A program made the translations under genes and the position numbers. Shown in pieces: positions 56,658 through 64,000 of a stretch of 64,000 bases of DNA. The notes beneath the pieces are model-generated. The model did not search any database. It was not told the DNA's origin and was given only the letters and a program-made list of their open reading frames with translations. The first letter of the stretch is position 1, and the number at the start of each line of letters is the position of its first letter. Source of the DNA: Anaerobacillus sp. CMMVII (GTDB lineage Bacteria; Bacillota; Bacilli; Bacillales; Anaerobacillaceae); NCBI RefSeq assembly GCF_025377685.1, contig NZ_JACEHK010000006.1, positions 186,001-250,000 of the forward strand, in the 5' to 3' direction.

Positions 56658-57674
56658 TTATTTTTTTAACTTTTCATAGGTTTCTCGATTGCAAATAATA
56701 TAAAGAACTGCTTCTTCTGGAATGGTCTCGTTTAAGCGTCTATTAATATCTAACAGGTGCCTGTCCGCAATTAAGGTTGCTCCATTTTGTAATAAGGCTT
56801 GGAAGGCGTCGTTATATGTAGACCAATCTGCCTTTTTAGAAATCTTGTACAAATCCTCACCATGCTGCCGACTAATTAGCTGGGAAAATACTTGGCTTAC
56901 CCCCTTATATAAAGCCGAGCGGACAGCTAAGTGGGAAATTGTTTCTTGGGATAAAATAAATTCGTCTACTTTTACATGGGAAAAGTTAGAGACATGCTTC
57001 TCGGTTGCCACTTCAACCGTTGAATGTATTTTTGGTGCCAACCGTTCTACTGTAATAGCCACTAACAACGTTTTAGCGTCTTTTAACGAAGGGTCATGAA
57101 TGGTATCATCTGAAAATATGATCACCGATTTCGCTTTTGTTATGTTCGCCTTCTCAAAAGTCTCTGCTTCAGTTGGGTCGCCTTGAATATAATGAACACG
57201 ATTATAGGCTAAATCGATGGGAGATTGTCGTAATTGATCAACAATCACAATCTCGGTGGTTGGTTCTGAGTCAAGGATTTCTTTGACTGCAATGTCTGTT
57301 TTTTTACTCCAGCCAACTATGATGATATGCTGATTTTTCATATAATTCATTCTTCCTTCCTCCCTTTTTCGTCGGAGAATCGTAAAAGAGTCGACAATTT
57401 TTCCGATGACCACACCCAATAGCCCGATGCCAATTAAATACATAAACACAGAAAAAAATTTCCCTGCCACCGTGACCGGTGAATAATCACCGTATCCAAC
57501 AGTAGCAAAGGTAGTCATGACAAAATAAAAGGTAGTAAATATTGTTTCAAAATTTTCAGGTTCTAGTATGTACATGACAATTGTACAAAAGAATATAAAG
57601 ATCAGTGTTGTCAGTAGTAAGGTTAGATTTTTCATTTTTATTAAAGTTAAACTAAGTCTCAGAAAAAAATGCAT
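56658..57674 (-). CDS. Two-helix potassium channel with RCK/TrkA-N domain
   Basis: About 338 residues. Two membrane helices flank the pore loop with selectivity filter TVGYGD (near residue 62). Next comes an RCK/TrkA-N domain (IIIVGWSKKTDIAVKEIL, VIVDQ, VHYIQGDPTEAETFEKANI) and a C-terminal lobe. Layout as in MthK and B. subtilis YugO, a K+ efflux channel involved in electrical signalling and biofilms. ATG 57674 after GGGGGAT. Last gene after two ATP-grasp ligases; the repeated association of such genes suggests joint function. Confidence 0.9.
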   Translation of the reverse strand: MHFFLRLSLTLIKMKNLTLLLTTLIFIFFCTIVMYILEPENFETIFTTFYFVMTTFATVGYGDYSPVTVAGKFFSVFMYLIGIGLLGVVIGKIVDSFTILRRKREEGRMNYMKNQHIIIVGWSKKTDIAVKEILDSEPTTEIVIVDQLRQSPIDLAYNRVHYIQGDPTEAETFEKANITKAKSVIIFSDDTIHDPSLKDAKTLLVAITVERLAPKIHSTVEVATEKHVSNFSHVKVDEFILSQETISHLAVRSALYKGVSQVFSQLISRQHGEDLYKISKKADWSTYNDAFQALLQNGATLIADRHLLDINRRLNETIPEEAVLYIICNRETYEKLKK

Positions 57675-57744
57675 TGTTTCTATCCCCCATAACCCTAAAT
57701 ACATAAGTAAGACGGAGATAAGGTCTCTCCATCATGCTAACTAA

Positions 57745-58989
57745 TTAAATCGTTGTGTATGGAACGAACATGGACAAATCCCCTGTAATCAAGCCGCCGA
57801 CGCGAAAGAAAAGACCGCTCGGTTCTCCTCCGATTACGTGGGACCCGATTAGTAACTTTCCTGTATAAGGTCCATCCCAAGTATCAATCGTTTGGTCCGG
57901 CATCGGAAAGTATGGTTGATATACAGTCTTTTGATTTTGGTAGTATTCATTATCTTCCTCTAGAACGGTTCCATTGACAACCATTTGGATCCCGCCCCCT
58001 TCTCTTCCTAACACAGGTTTTCTGACATAGGAGTCTTGAAGTTGGTCTAAAGAATGGTAAGTCGGTAAGAAATACTTTTCAATTGCATTCTGCTCGCTCC
58101 TCGTAAACCATTCTTCTTTTTTGGACGTAATCAACGCTAGAATGGCTTTTGACTGCATGAGTAAGGCAGATGGAGGATTAATCACTTTTAAGGTATCTTC
58201 CATAATATGAACTAGAAATTGCTCTCCGATTGCCTCCCCTGTCCCGCTTTTTTCTTCTAAAAAATATTCTAGAGGGTAAAGCCGATATAAAAAATCTATT
58301 TTCTCTCCATCAGGAGTTTTCACACCACTTTTCTCAACAACAATATGCTCTAGCGGAACATACTTTGCTTTTTGTGGGTATAAACTCAGCAAATATTCAA
58401 CAGTTTGTTTGTCTTCTGTATGCCAATCTGCACATGTGAAAAATAATGTATCGGTACTGCGAATGTAATAGTCTTTTATTACTTGATACCAAGCGTCCCT
58501 AATTCTCTTTCCTAGCTGCGAGTTTGGATTTTGGCTATGATGTTCTGCACATAGAACTTCCTGAGCTATCGAAGCTTCAACGATGCCCACTGGTGTGTCT
58601 GTATTTGCCTCAATGACTTTTAAGCCTTCTGCTGAAGCAATGAAATCATATCTTACAAAATAAGAAAATTTCGTTTTCGAAGGTTTTAAAAAAAGATCCC
58701 ATAACATAACCGGAAAGCCTAATTGGTGTAAAGTTGAGGGATCTTTACAAATCCGCTCAAAGGCTTTCGTATAAATGTCATGAACAGCTCTAGACGCATT
58801 TTCAATTTCATAGGCCATGCCACGGGGAACCAGGAGTAATGAATCACTCATGTATTGATTGTCTTCATAATTTTCATAAAGGGTCGCCCAGGTAAATCCT
58901 TTGGCAGAAACCTTTTTCTCTACTGCCTCCCAATTTTTTAGGTAGCTCTGTTGCTGGAATGGTTCAGTTAAAGATTTGTATGGAAGCAT
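57745..58989 (-). CDS. Glutathionylspermidine-synthase-like ATP-grasp ligase, copy 2
   Basis: 414 residues of the GSP_synth ATP-grasp family, which make amide bonds between a carboxylate and an amine or peptide. Visible: VIEANTDTPVGIVEA, PPSALLMQSKAILAL, and YVRKPVLGREGGGIQ (ATP-binding Lys and loop). The amidase domain of true Gss is missing. The substrate is unknown. AGGAGG before the ATG. Belongs to the operon 61,257-56,658, separated from DUF350 by a MITE-like repeat. Confidence 0.85.
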   Translation of the reverse strand: MLPYKSLTEPFQQQSYLKNWEAVEKKVSAKGFTWATLYENYEDNQYMSDSLLLVPRGMAYEIENASRAVHDIYTKAFERICKDPSTLHQLGFPVMLWDLFLKPSKTKFSYFVRYDFIASAEGLKVIEANTDTPVGIVEASIAQEVLCAEHHSQNPNSQLGKRIRDAWYQVIKDYYIRSTDTLFFTCADWHTEDKQTVEYLLSLYPQKAKYVPLEHIVVEKSGVKTPDGEKIDFLYRLYPLEYFLEEKSGTGEAIGEQFLVHIMEDTLKVINPPSALLMQSKAILALITSKKEEWFTRSEQNAIEKYFLPTYHSLDQLQDSYVRKPVLGREGGGIQMVVNGTVLEEDNEYYQNQKTVYQPYFPMPDQTIDTWDGPYTGKLLIGSHVIGGEPSGLFFRVGGLITGDLSMFVPYTTI

Positions 58990-59033
58990 CTAAAAACCCT
59001 CCTAAGTTAATTCACTGGATTGTCTAGTAATAA

Positions 59034-59141
59034 GGCTCTTTTCGTAAACATTGTGGCTTTTAGGTCGGCTTTTAAGAATAAATAAGCTTTTTGGGACAAA
59101 TTTATTTGTCCCAATGGCTTATTTATTATCAAAAACAGCCC
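59034..59141. repeat. Dispersed hairpin element (MITE-like), copy 5
   Basis: Short form inside the ATP-grasp/DUF350 operon: GGCTCTTTTCGTAAACATTG, GGCTTTTAGGTCGG, TTTTAAGAATAAATAAGC.../GGCTTATTTATTATCAAAA around GGGACAAATTTATTTGTCCC. Confidence 0.8.
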
Positions 59142-59144
59142 GTA

Positions 59145-59561
59145 TTAATAACTAATACAAGCTGCGACAATTAGTCCTACCAAAATAGAAACGCCACCTA
59201 AGAAAAGTCCGACAGCTACATTCCCTTTTTCAACTTCTTTAGCTAAATTTGTGTTACGGGTAAATACGTATTCAATAACTAGGTGTAAAACGATTTGGAC
59301 AATAATGGCGATAAACGCCCACAACGCTAAATCAATCAGATTAATTGAACTGCGAATCGCTGATTGGAGAACAACAACCAAGCCAGCCATTTTCCCTAAT
59401 AATTTAAGAGATACCGCCACATTTCCGTTTTTAATTAACGATCGTTCAGAATATGGAGTAATTAATTTGAAGATAAAAGTACCGATCAAGAATAAGAGTA
59501 ATGAAGCACCAAGGTAAATCAAAAAATGATCAAATGTTTGTAAGTAAAATGTTAAATTCAT
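59145..59561 (-). CDS. DUF350 membrane protein
   Basis: 138 residues, four membrane helices in two related halves (GNVAVSLKLLGKMAG and GNVAVGLFLGGVSI). DUF350 (YjfL) proteins are found with ATP-grasp GSP-synthase homologues. Its ATG at 59561 overlaps the stop of the upstream ligase by 4 bases (ATGA), with GAGGAG upstream; coupled translation. Confidence 0.85.
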   Translation of the reverse strand: MNLTFYLQTFDHFLIYLGASLLLFLIGTFIFKLITPYSERSLIKNGNVAVSLKLLGKMAGLVVVLQSAIRSSINLIDLALWAFIAIIVQIVLHLVIEYVFTRNTNLAKEVEKGNVAVGLFLGGVSILVGLIVAACISY

Positions 59562-60796
59562 TTCGCTTCTCCTCTCACTCCACAAGGGAGGAAATATGAT
59601 AAGTTATCAGTAATTTTTGCGCCGGCACGAAAGCCAAAGGCACTTGCTTTTTCGTTCACGATAAAACTTCCAATGAGAAGATGTGCCTCTTTCTCACCAT
59701 GTTCTGTTTTTATTGTTGTTACTGGTAATTCGATATATTTTTGAAAGACTTTTACATAATGATCGTACGACTTCTCTTGTTCGGTATAAAGGGTTTTTCC
59801 ATTCTGTTTTACTTCGACAGTATTTCCTTCGCGGCCAAAGGCTGGCTTTGAAACGTATTTTTCGCCTGTTGTAACAAAAGGATCTTCATCTAAATAGGTT
59901 GGTAAAAAATATTGATGAATGATCTTTTGTTCTTCTTGTGTAAAAAAAGAATGGCGCTGTTCATACATGCCCCATATTAAGGCCATAATAGCCTTACTTT
60001 GCATGAGAAAGGCCGAAACAGGATTTAACATTCCTACTTTCTTCTCTTCTACAAGCTTCATAAATTCAATTCCGATCGGGAAATGATTGTCTGAGACATC
60101 TTCAAGCAGTGCTTCCATTGGATATGTATGACGATATACAATATCGACCTTATTTCCTTCTAGATCGTAAACTCCCTTATTTTCCCCTTCAGTAATTAGT
60201 TGTATCTCCTGTAAAGGGATAAAATGAGCTCCTTTAATTTTTGCAAGATCCATTAAATACATCATCGTTTCTCGATCTTCAATGTCGTCTTCATGAGCAG
60301 TGAAAATAACATAAGGATGTCTTTGTAATTCTAAATCATTTGCACAATGAAAAACACTATTTCGAATCGCTTTTCCCAGCACAACATCTTCACCACTATT
60401 TGGATTTTGAATTCCAAAGTGCTCACAAACTAAACCATTCACCTCAAATAATTCGCGAATGAAAGTTGGAGTATCAGAATTAAACTCAATGATTTTTGGT
60501 CCATCCTGTAACATCACAAAATCAAAGCGGCCAATGACTGTTTCATACGGCAAATGTACATTTCTTAAAAATGAAAGTGCCTTTTCCGGAAAACCAAGAT
60601 CAAGGAGTGTTTCATTTGAGGCACCTCTGATTAAGTGACTTATTTTTTTATAAATTCGATAAGTATCAGTCGTGGCTCGCTTAATTTGATCAAGTTCATC
60701 CGATGTTAACTCTAAACAATCAAACAATGCATATTCCATCCCGTATAAACGATCCCAGAAATTTGGGATTTTACTATAAAATTTGTTACGCAGCAC
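59558..60796 (-). CDS. Glutathionylspermidine-synthase-like ATP-grasp ligase, copy 1
   Basis: About 412 residues. Same family and layout as copy 2: IIEFNSDTPTFIRELFE, NPVSAFLMQSKAIMALI, YVSKPAFGREGNTVEV. The two copies differ clearly, so they may act on different substrates or work as a pair. GTG start at 60796 (MLRNKFYSKIPNFW), 2 bp after the stop of the lipoprotein gene, with GGTGG just upstream. Confidence 0.85.
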   Translation of the reverse strand: MLRNKFYSKIPNFWDRLYGMEYALFDCLELTSDELDQIKRATTDTYRIYKKISHLIRGASNETLLDLGFPEKALSFLRNVHLPYETVIGRFDFVMLQDGPKIIEFNSDTPTFIRELFEVNGLVCEHFGIQNPNSGEDVVLGKAIRNSVFHCANDLELQRHPYVIFTAHEDDIEDRETMMYLMDLAKIKGAHFIPLQEIQLITEGENKGVYDLEGNKVDIVYRHTYPMEALLEDVSDNHFPIGIEFMKLVEEKKVGMLNPVSAFLMQSKAIMALIWGMYEQRHSFFTQEEQKIIHQYFLPTYLDEDPFVTTGEKYVSKPAFGREGNTVEVKQNGKTLYTEQEKSYDHYVKVFQKYIELPVTTIKTEHGEKEAHLLIGSFIVNEKASAFGFRAGAKITDNLSYFLPCGVRGEAK

Positions 60797-60797
60797 C

Positions 60798-61257
60798 CTA
60801 TCCACCAAAAATACCACCAGTACCCATTCCGGAGCGTGGGTTATTCACTGTTCCTGGTTGTTTGTATTTGTTCTTGGTTGCGTGACTTGATTGCCAGGGG
60901 AGGTGGTTGGATTCGTTGCTCTTGTATTTGGCCTCCATCTGCCGATGATCGTCCGGCGATAAACGCTGCCATTGTCGGAAACCACATACCGCCAAAATAA
61001 TAGTGACCATACCTTTGTGAACTTTCTTGGAAACACTGGTACCCTTCTGCTTCTTCATCCCACTTCCAGGTGTCACAATCAGCCTCTTCTGGTGATGGTA
61101 ATGCAGGTGCCTCGCTTATCTCAGGGTTACCAGTACGATAATCTGGAATGGCCGTTAGTTCATGTCGATTAACACCGCAACCAGTAACCGTCACAAGTGC
61201 GAGTGATGTACCAACAATCCCCTTTAACAATTTATCTGTTTTTGGTTTTCTCATCAT
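60798..61257 (-). CDS. DUF1190 (YgiB/YjfM)-like lipoprotein (two frameshifts)
   Basis: About 153 residues. Signal peptide ending in TVTGC (lipobox), so lipid-anchored. A cysteine-containing middle (EADCDTWKWDEEAEGYQCFQ), then HYYFGGMWFPTMAAFIAGR, a Asn/Thr/Pro/Gln-rich linker, and tail RSGMGTGGIFGG. The order matches DUF1190 proteins such as YgiB and YjfM, partners of GSP-synthase-like YgiC and YjfC in E. coli. Single-base losses near 60,933 (CCAAA) and 60,862 (CC). GGAGGTGTA precedes two adjacent ATGs (61257, 61254). Confidence 0.65.
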
Positions 61258-61329
61258 TACACCTCCAGTTCATTTACGAAACGTATTATTCTAAGTTTCA
61301 AGTTCTTAACGTTTTAACACATATTATCA

Positions 61330-61425
61330 TCCGTTATTTTCGCACTAAAGTTCTCTATTCAGTAGCACAAAAACGATTCGCAACCACCTTGATTGAGGTA
61401 ATTATCAAATTCACTCAATTGTAGC
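61330..61425. repeat. Dispersed repeat, family B, copy 3
   Basis: TTATTTTCGCACTAAAGTTCT...CTTGATTGAGGTAATTATCAAATTCACTCA, matching copy 1 at 6,715-6,780 in right arm and core. Confidence 0.45.
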
Positions 61426-61536
61426 ATGAAAATCGTGGAAAAATAAAATCTACTTATAACCTATATGTTGGTCTAAAATATTTTGCTCTATTAAGGGAAA
61501 ATTAAAAGTAAGTCTTATCGTAAAGGTGGAAATGAA

Positions 61537-61806
61537 ATGGATATAAATGAAATTCGCGATCAAATAACCATTAGAGACGATGAAGGAACAATGAAGGACT
61601 ATAGTGTTGAAGCATTATTTGATATGGCCGATGATTCTTATGCTCTTTTGTCTTCGGACGAAGAGGTGATCTTAATGCGAATTGAAGATCATGATGATGG
61701 ACAAACACTTGTTGGAATTACCAACCAAGAAGAAAAAGCATCAATTTTATCCGCTTATGCCCTTGCTGTAGAAGCTTCACGAGACCCAAATATAATATCA
61801 GATTAA
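61537..61806 (+). CDS. DUF1292 family protein
   Basis: 89 residues, strongly acidic: ITIRDDEGTMKDYSVEALFD, YALLSSDEEVILMRIE. This is the DUF1292 (YrzB-like) pattern of strands with E-x-Y-x-V-x-x-x-F and YAL-L. Cytosolic, unknown function. AAGGTGG before the ATG. Confidence 0.8.
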   Translation: MDINEIRDQITIRDDEGTMKDYSVEALFDMADDSYALLSSDEEVILMRIEDHDDGQTLVGITNQEEKASILSAYALAVEASRDPNIISD

Positions 61807-61818
61807 GAATGTTTGTAG

Positions 61819-61847
61819 AAAGGATCTACCTTTGGAGGTTGATCCTT
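61819..61847 (+). terminator. Terminator after the DUF1292 gene
   Basis: 7-bp stem AAGGATC/GATCCTT with a purine-rich loop, then T-rich. Confidence 0.6.
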
Positions 61848-62012
61848 TTTATTTACATTTGCGGTAGTTGAGAAATTAATACATACGTTTACGGTAAATC
61901 CAAACGTTAGATATTGGCTTTTTATTTAAATTTTATAAAGGATTGATTATTTGAGCTTGCCACATAATACACTTGTTCCAAAAAACAATCTACTGTCTGG
62001 AGGTCATCGTTT

Positions 62013-62435
62013 ATGAATATGTCTACACAAGGTTTTCAAGAAATTAACGAATGTCGTCAGTATGCACAGCAATTAATCCAGCAAACCCAACAAGGAAGTC
62101 AACAATACCAGCAAATGTTACAACAAGAGCAACAAAACGTTCAAATGTTAGAACAAATGATCCAACGGGAGCGTCAAGCGGTTCAATATATCCAACATTC
62201 ACTTCAGGGGCATGAACAAGCAATTCGTCAATGCCAACAAATCATCCAAACATGTAACCACTTAGAAAATGAACTTAGAAGTCAAACTTCAAGCATGGTG
62301 AATTACGGGCAAACTTCAGCTATAACGTATCAGCCTATCCAACAACAACACCATCAACAAATGACCAATCAGACAAGTATGCAGCATCCTCCATCTCCAT
62401 ACCAATCAAGTCATTATTCACAACAGCATCAATAA
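62013..62435 (+). CDS. Glutamine-rich coiled-coil protein
   Basis: 140 residues, about 30 percent Gln. Residues 5-95 form one long coiled coil with heptad-like Q/L pattern (QYAQQLIQQTQQGSQQYQQ) and two cysteines in CQQIIQTC; the tail is Gln/His/Ser/Pro-rich. No signal peptide. GGAGGTC before the ATG. Probably a structural protein; similar Gln-rich proteins occur in spore coats, but no family was recognised. Confidence 0.65.
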   Translation: MNMSTQGFQEINECRQYAQQLIQQTQQGSQQYQQMLQQEQQNVQMLEQMIQRERQAVQYIQHSLQGHEQAIRQCQQIIQTCNHLENELRSQTSSMVNYGQTSAITYQPIQQQHHQQMTNQTSMQHPPSPYQSSHYSQQHQ

Positions 62436-62441
62436 AAAGAT

Positions 62442-62469
62442 AAAGCTGTCTCAACTTAGAGACAGCTTT
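62442..62469. terminator. Bidirectional terminator
   Basis: 11-bp stem AAAGCTGTCTC/GAGACAGCTTT between convergent genes. Confidence 0.85.
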
Positions 62470-63055
62470 ACCTTGATACATATATGCTGTCAGTAACCCA
62501 ATATCGCCAAGGGTAATCACGGGCTTCACCGCTATTTTCAATCCCAATTCTTGGACCGCTCGAGATTTGTAAAGGTGGTTTTCCTTCAGCGATATAAAGT
62601 GGCGGTTCGGTTAAAGGGTGGCCGTAATCATTATTGGTAATTCCTAATGCTTTTGTTAACTTACCAGGACCATTTGTTAAGTCGCGTTGTTTCGTGATCT
62701 TATCTCGTCTTTTATACATAAGGTCTACTCCATCATGTGGTTCGAGTGCGCGAATTAGTACAGCTTCTGGGTGATCAACTTCGCCACTTACGACATTTAC
62801 TAAGCAATGGGTGTGCATTACATATGTATAGGTCATCCCTGCTGGACCAAACATAATTTCAGTCCGAGGGGTGCGGCGATTACCAAAGCTATGTGCAGCT
62901 CTGTCGTCTGGACCAATATAGGCTTCTGTTTCGACGATCCAGCCTGAGGTTACTCCTTCCACCGTTTCGTTGACAAGTAACTTTCCAAGTAACGATTGAG
63001 CTAACTTAAGGGTTGGTTGTTGATAGAATGGATTGCCTAATGGTTTGTATTTCAA
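62468..63055 (-). CDS. DNA-3-methyladenine glycosylase (AAG/MPG family)
   Basis: 195 residues, whole family length. Removes alkylated purines from DNA in base excision repair. Visible: ETEAYIGPDDRAAHSFGNRR (catalytic Glu and substrate pocket), EIMFGPAGMTYTYVMHTHCL, and NGPGKLTKALGI. Intact. TTG start at 63055 after GAGGTG. Monocistronic. Confidence 0.93.
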   Translation of the reverse strand: MKYKPLGNPFYQQPTLKLAQSLLGKLLVNETVEGVTSGWIVETEAYIGPDDRAAHSFGNRRTPRTEIMFGPAGMTYTYVMHTHCLVNVVSGEVDHPEAVLIRALEPHDGVDLMYKRRDKITKQRDLTNGPGKLTKALGITNNDYGHPLTEPPLYIAEGKPPLQISSGPRIGIENSGEARDYPWRYWVTDSIYVSR

Positions 63056-63129
63056 GCTTGGCTCACCTCAAGAAAATAACAGTTTTCCTCTTCATCTAAT
63101 CTTTGCCATGTCTAGGATTGATATACATG

Positions 63130-64000
63130 TTACTTAAGTAACAGACGAAACGAAAATAGCCTTATCAATAAATAACATGCTGATGTAATGATAAATGTGA
63201 GAAAACCGGGCGATAACGATTCAGGCAAAATAAAATAAAACATCATTCCAATTCCAATACAAATAAAGCCACTGGTATTATACTGATAACTCTCATTTCC
63301 CAATCTTTCAAAATCAACTTCTGTAAGCACACGTCTTTTGATAAAAAGAAAATCACTGACAATAACAGCTGATAAAGGAATAATAAAGGCCCCTAACAAA
63401 GAGATGAACAATTTTGCATCATTTACTAATGTGGGAAATGCACTCAAAGAAATGGCTGCAAGCCCAAAGATGAGCGCACTTTTTACGCGGCCTAATCGGG
63501 GGATACTATTTAACAAACTATAACCCCCTGTGTAGGCATTGCTTAAATTAATAGAAATCATTGAAGCTATGGTAGCCACAAAAATGATGCTGATAAACAG
63601 TGTTGAATCTGTGAGCTGTGAAGATATAACATATGGGTTCCAGCTACCTGCTAGTGCGGCAGTATAAGCTCCTAAAACCGCTGTTATCGTAAAACCTATT
63701 ACATTACCAAAATATAAGCCGGTAAACGCTTGTTTAGGTGTCTTACCATAACGAGCCATATCTGAAGCAGAGCTGACACCTGATACATACTGAACAAAGG
63801 CAAGACTTGCAAAGAAAACGACCGTTCCAATTTGATTTGAGCCTTCTTTTGTCAATACATCCTTAAAAGTCATTCCGGCTTCAGTGGAGGTTATAAAGAT
63901 AAAGAGCATTACTATACCACCAAGAAATAGTATTGGTAAGAAGTATTTCGTTATCTTTTTTACAGCGTCAAAACCTATCAATGCAAGGATTGCCATAATG
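63130..64000 (-). CDS. NCS1-type purine-cytosine permease (cut by window edge)
   Basis: About 290 C-terminal residues with eight membrane helices. Features such as LAFVQYVSGVSSASDMARYG and NLSNAYTGGYSLLNSIPR match nucleobase:cation symporter-1 (CodB-like) permeases. The reading frame is open to the right edge of the window, so the true start lies outside; the methionine at 63996 is internal. Imports a nucleobase or related compound. Confidence 0.82.
   Translation of the reverse strand, partial: IMAILALIGFDAVKKITKYFLPILFLGGIVMLFIFITSTEAGMTFKDVLTKEGSNQIGTVVFFASLAFVQYVSGVSSASDMARYGKTPKQAFTGLYFGNVIGFTITAVLGAYTAALAGSWNPYVISSQLTDSTLFISIIFVATIASMISINLSNAYTGGYSLLNSIPRLGRVKSALIFGLAAISLSAFPTLVNDAKLFISLLGAFIIPLSAVIVSDFLFIKRRVLTEVDFERLGNESYQYNTSGFICIGIGMMFYFILPESLSPGFLTFIITSACYLLIRLFSFRLLLK

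Overview
The window is AT-rich chromosomal DNA of a Gram-positive, spore-forming bacterium of the Bacillaceae type. The evidence is an alpha/beta-type SASP gene, T-box and lysine riboswitch leaders, a FapR-like operator before fabH, sporulation-kinase-like histidine kinases, YokU beside kamA, and strong AGGAGG-type ribosome binding sites. Most genes lie on the minus strand. Both ends cut genes: argS on the left and an NCS1-type permease on the right.

Layout. 1-8.6 kb: argS with its T-box leader, a DUF3231 protein, an EamA exporter, ThuA-like and SDR proteins, a Dabb protein, a methyltransferase, a Gfo/Idh/MocA oxidoreductase and oligoendopeptidase F. 8.7-18.3 kb: a small secreted protein, a zinc-ribbon protein, a flavin amine oxidase, pckA with two palindromic operators, DUF2062, an MgtC-like protein, and dapA behind a lysine riboswitch. 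19.2-30.1 kb: a nearly complete lysine fermentation operon (kamA, yokU-like, kdd, kamB, a 61-aa ORF, kal, kce, kamC, kamD, kamE) with a textbook sigma-54 promoter and, just upstream, a sigma-54 activator. 30.2-45 kb: an MFS transporter, a lipoprotein and membrane protein, two GNATs, an IS605/IS1341-type TnpB element that truncates both flanking genes, a Cache/PAS histidine kinase, fabH-fabF, and an L,D-transpeptidase. 45.8-46.4 kb: about twelve tandem copies of a 52-bp unit. 46.5-51.4 kb: a radical SAM protein, a CtaM/DUF420 protein, small proteins, a second PAS histidine kinase and CheW. 51.6-52.8 kb: two adjacent genes that each carry one in-frame UGA exactly where a redox-active cysteine is expected. 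They are a peroxiredoxin and a GrdB/PrdB-family reductase-like protein, and the second UGA is followed by a perfect SECIS-like hairpin. 53-64 kb: a HEAT-repeat protein, DUF1028, DUF1284, SASP, a K+ channel with two ATP-grasp (glutathionylspermidine-synthase-like) ligases, DUF350 and a DUF1190-like lipoprotein, DUF1292, a Gln-rich protein, and 3-methyladenine glycosylase.

How the parts work together. KamA, KamDE, Kdd, Kce and Kal take L-lysine to crotonyl-CoA and acetoacetate; KamB and KamC probably reactivate the B12 mutase. Lysine synthesis (dapA) is switched off by lysine while the catabolic operon depends on sigma-54. pckA, with a CRP/FNR-like box, links to gluconeogenesis from such carbon. 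The selenoprotein pair would need SelA/B/C/D encoded elsewhere.

Quality note. At least 17 genes, including fabF and dapA, are broken by single-base losses, nearly all in short A/T runs. I read this as systematic indel error in the assembly rather than gene decay, so these genes are annotated across their frameshifts. The selenocysteine UGAs are substitutions in otherwise open frames and do not share this signature.
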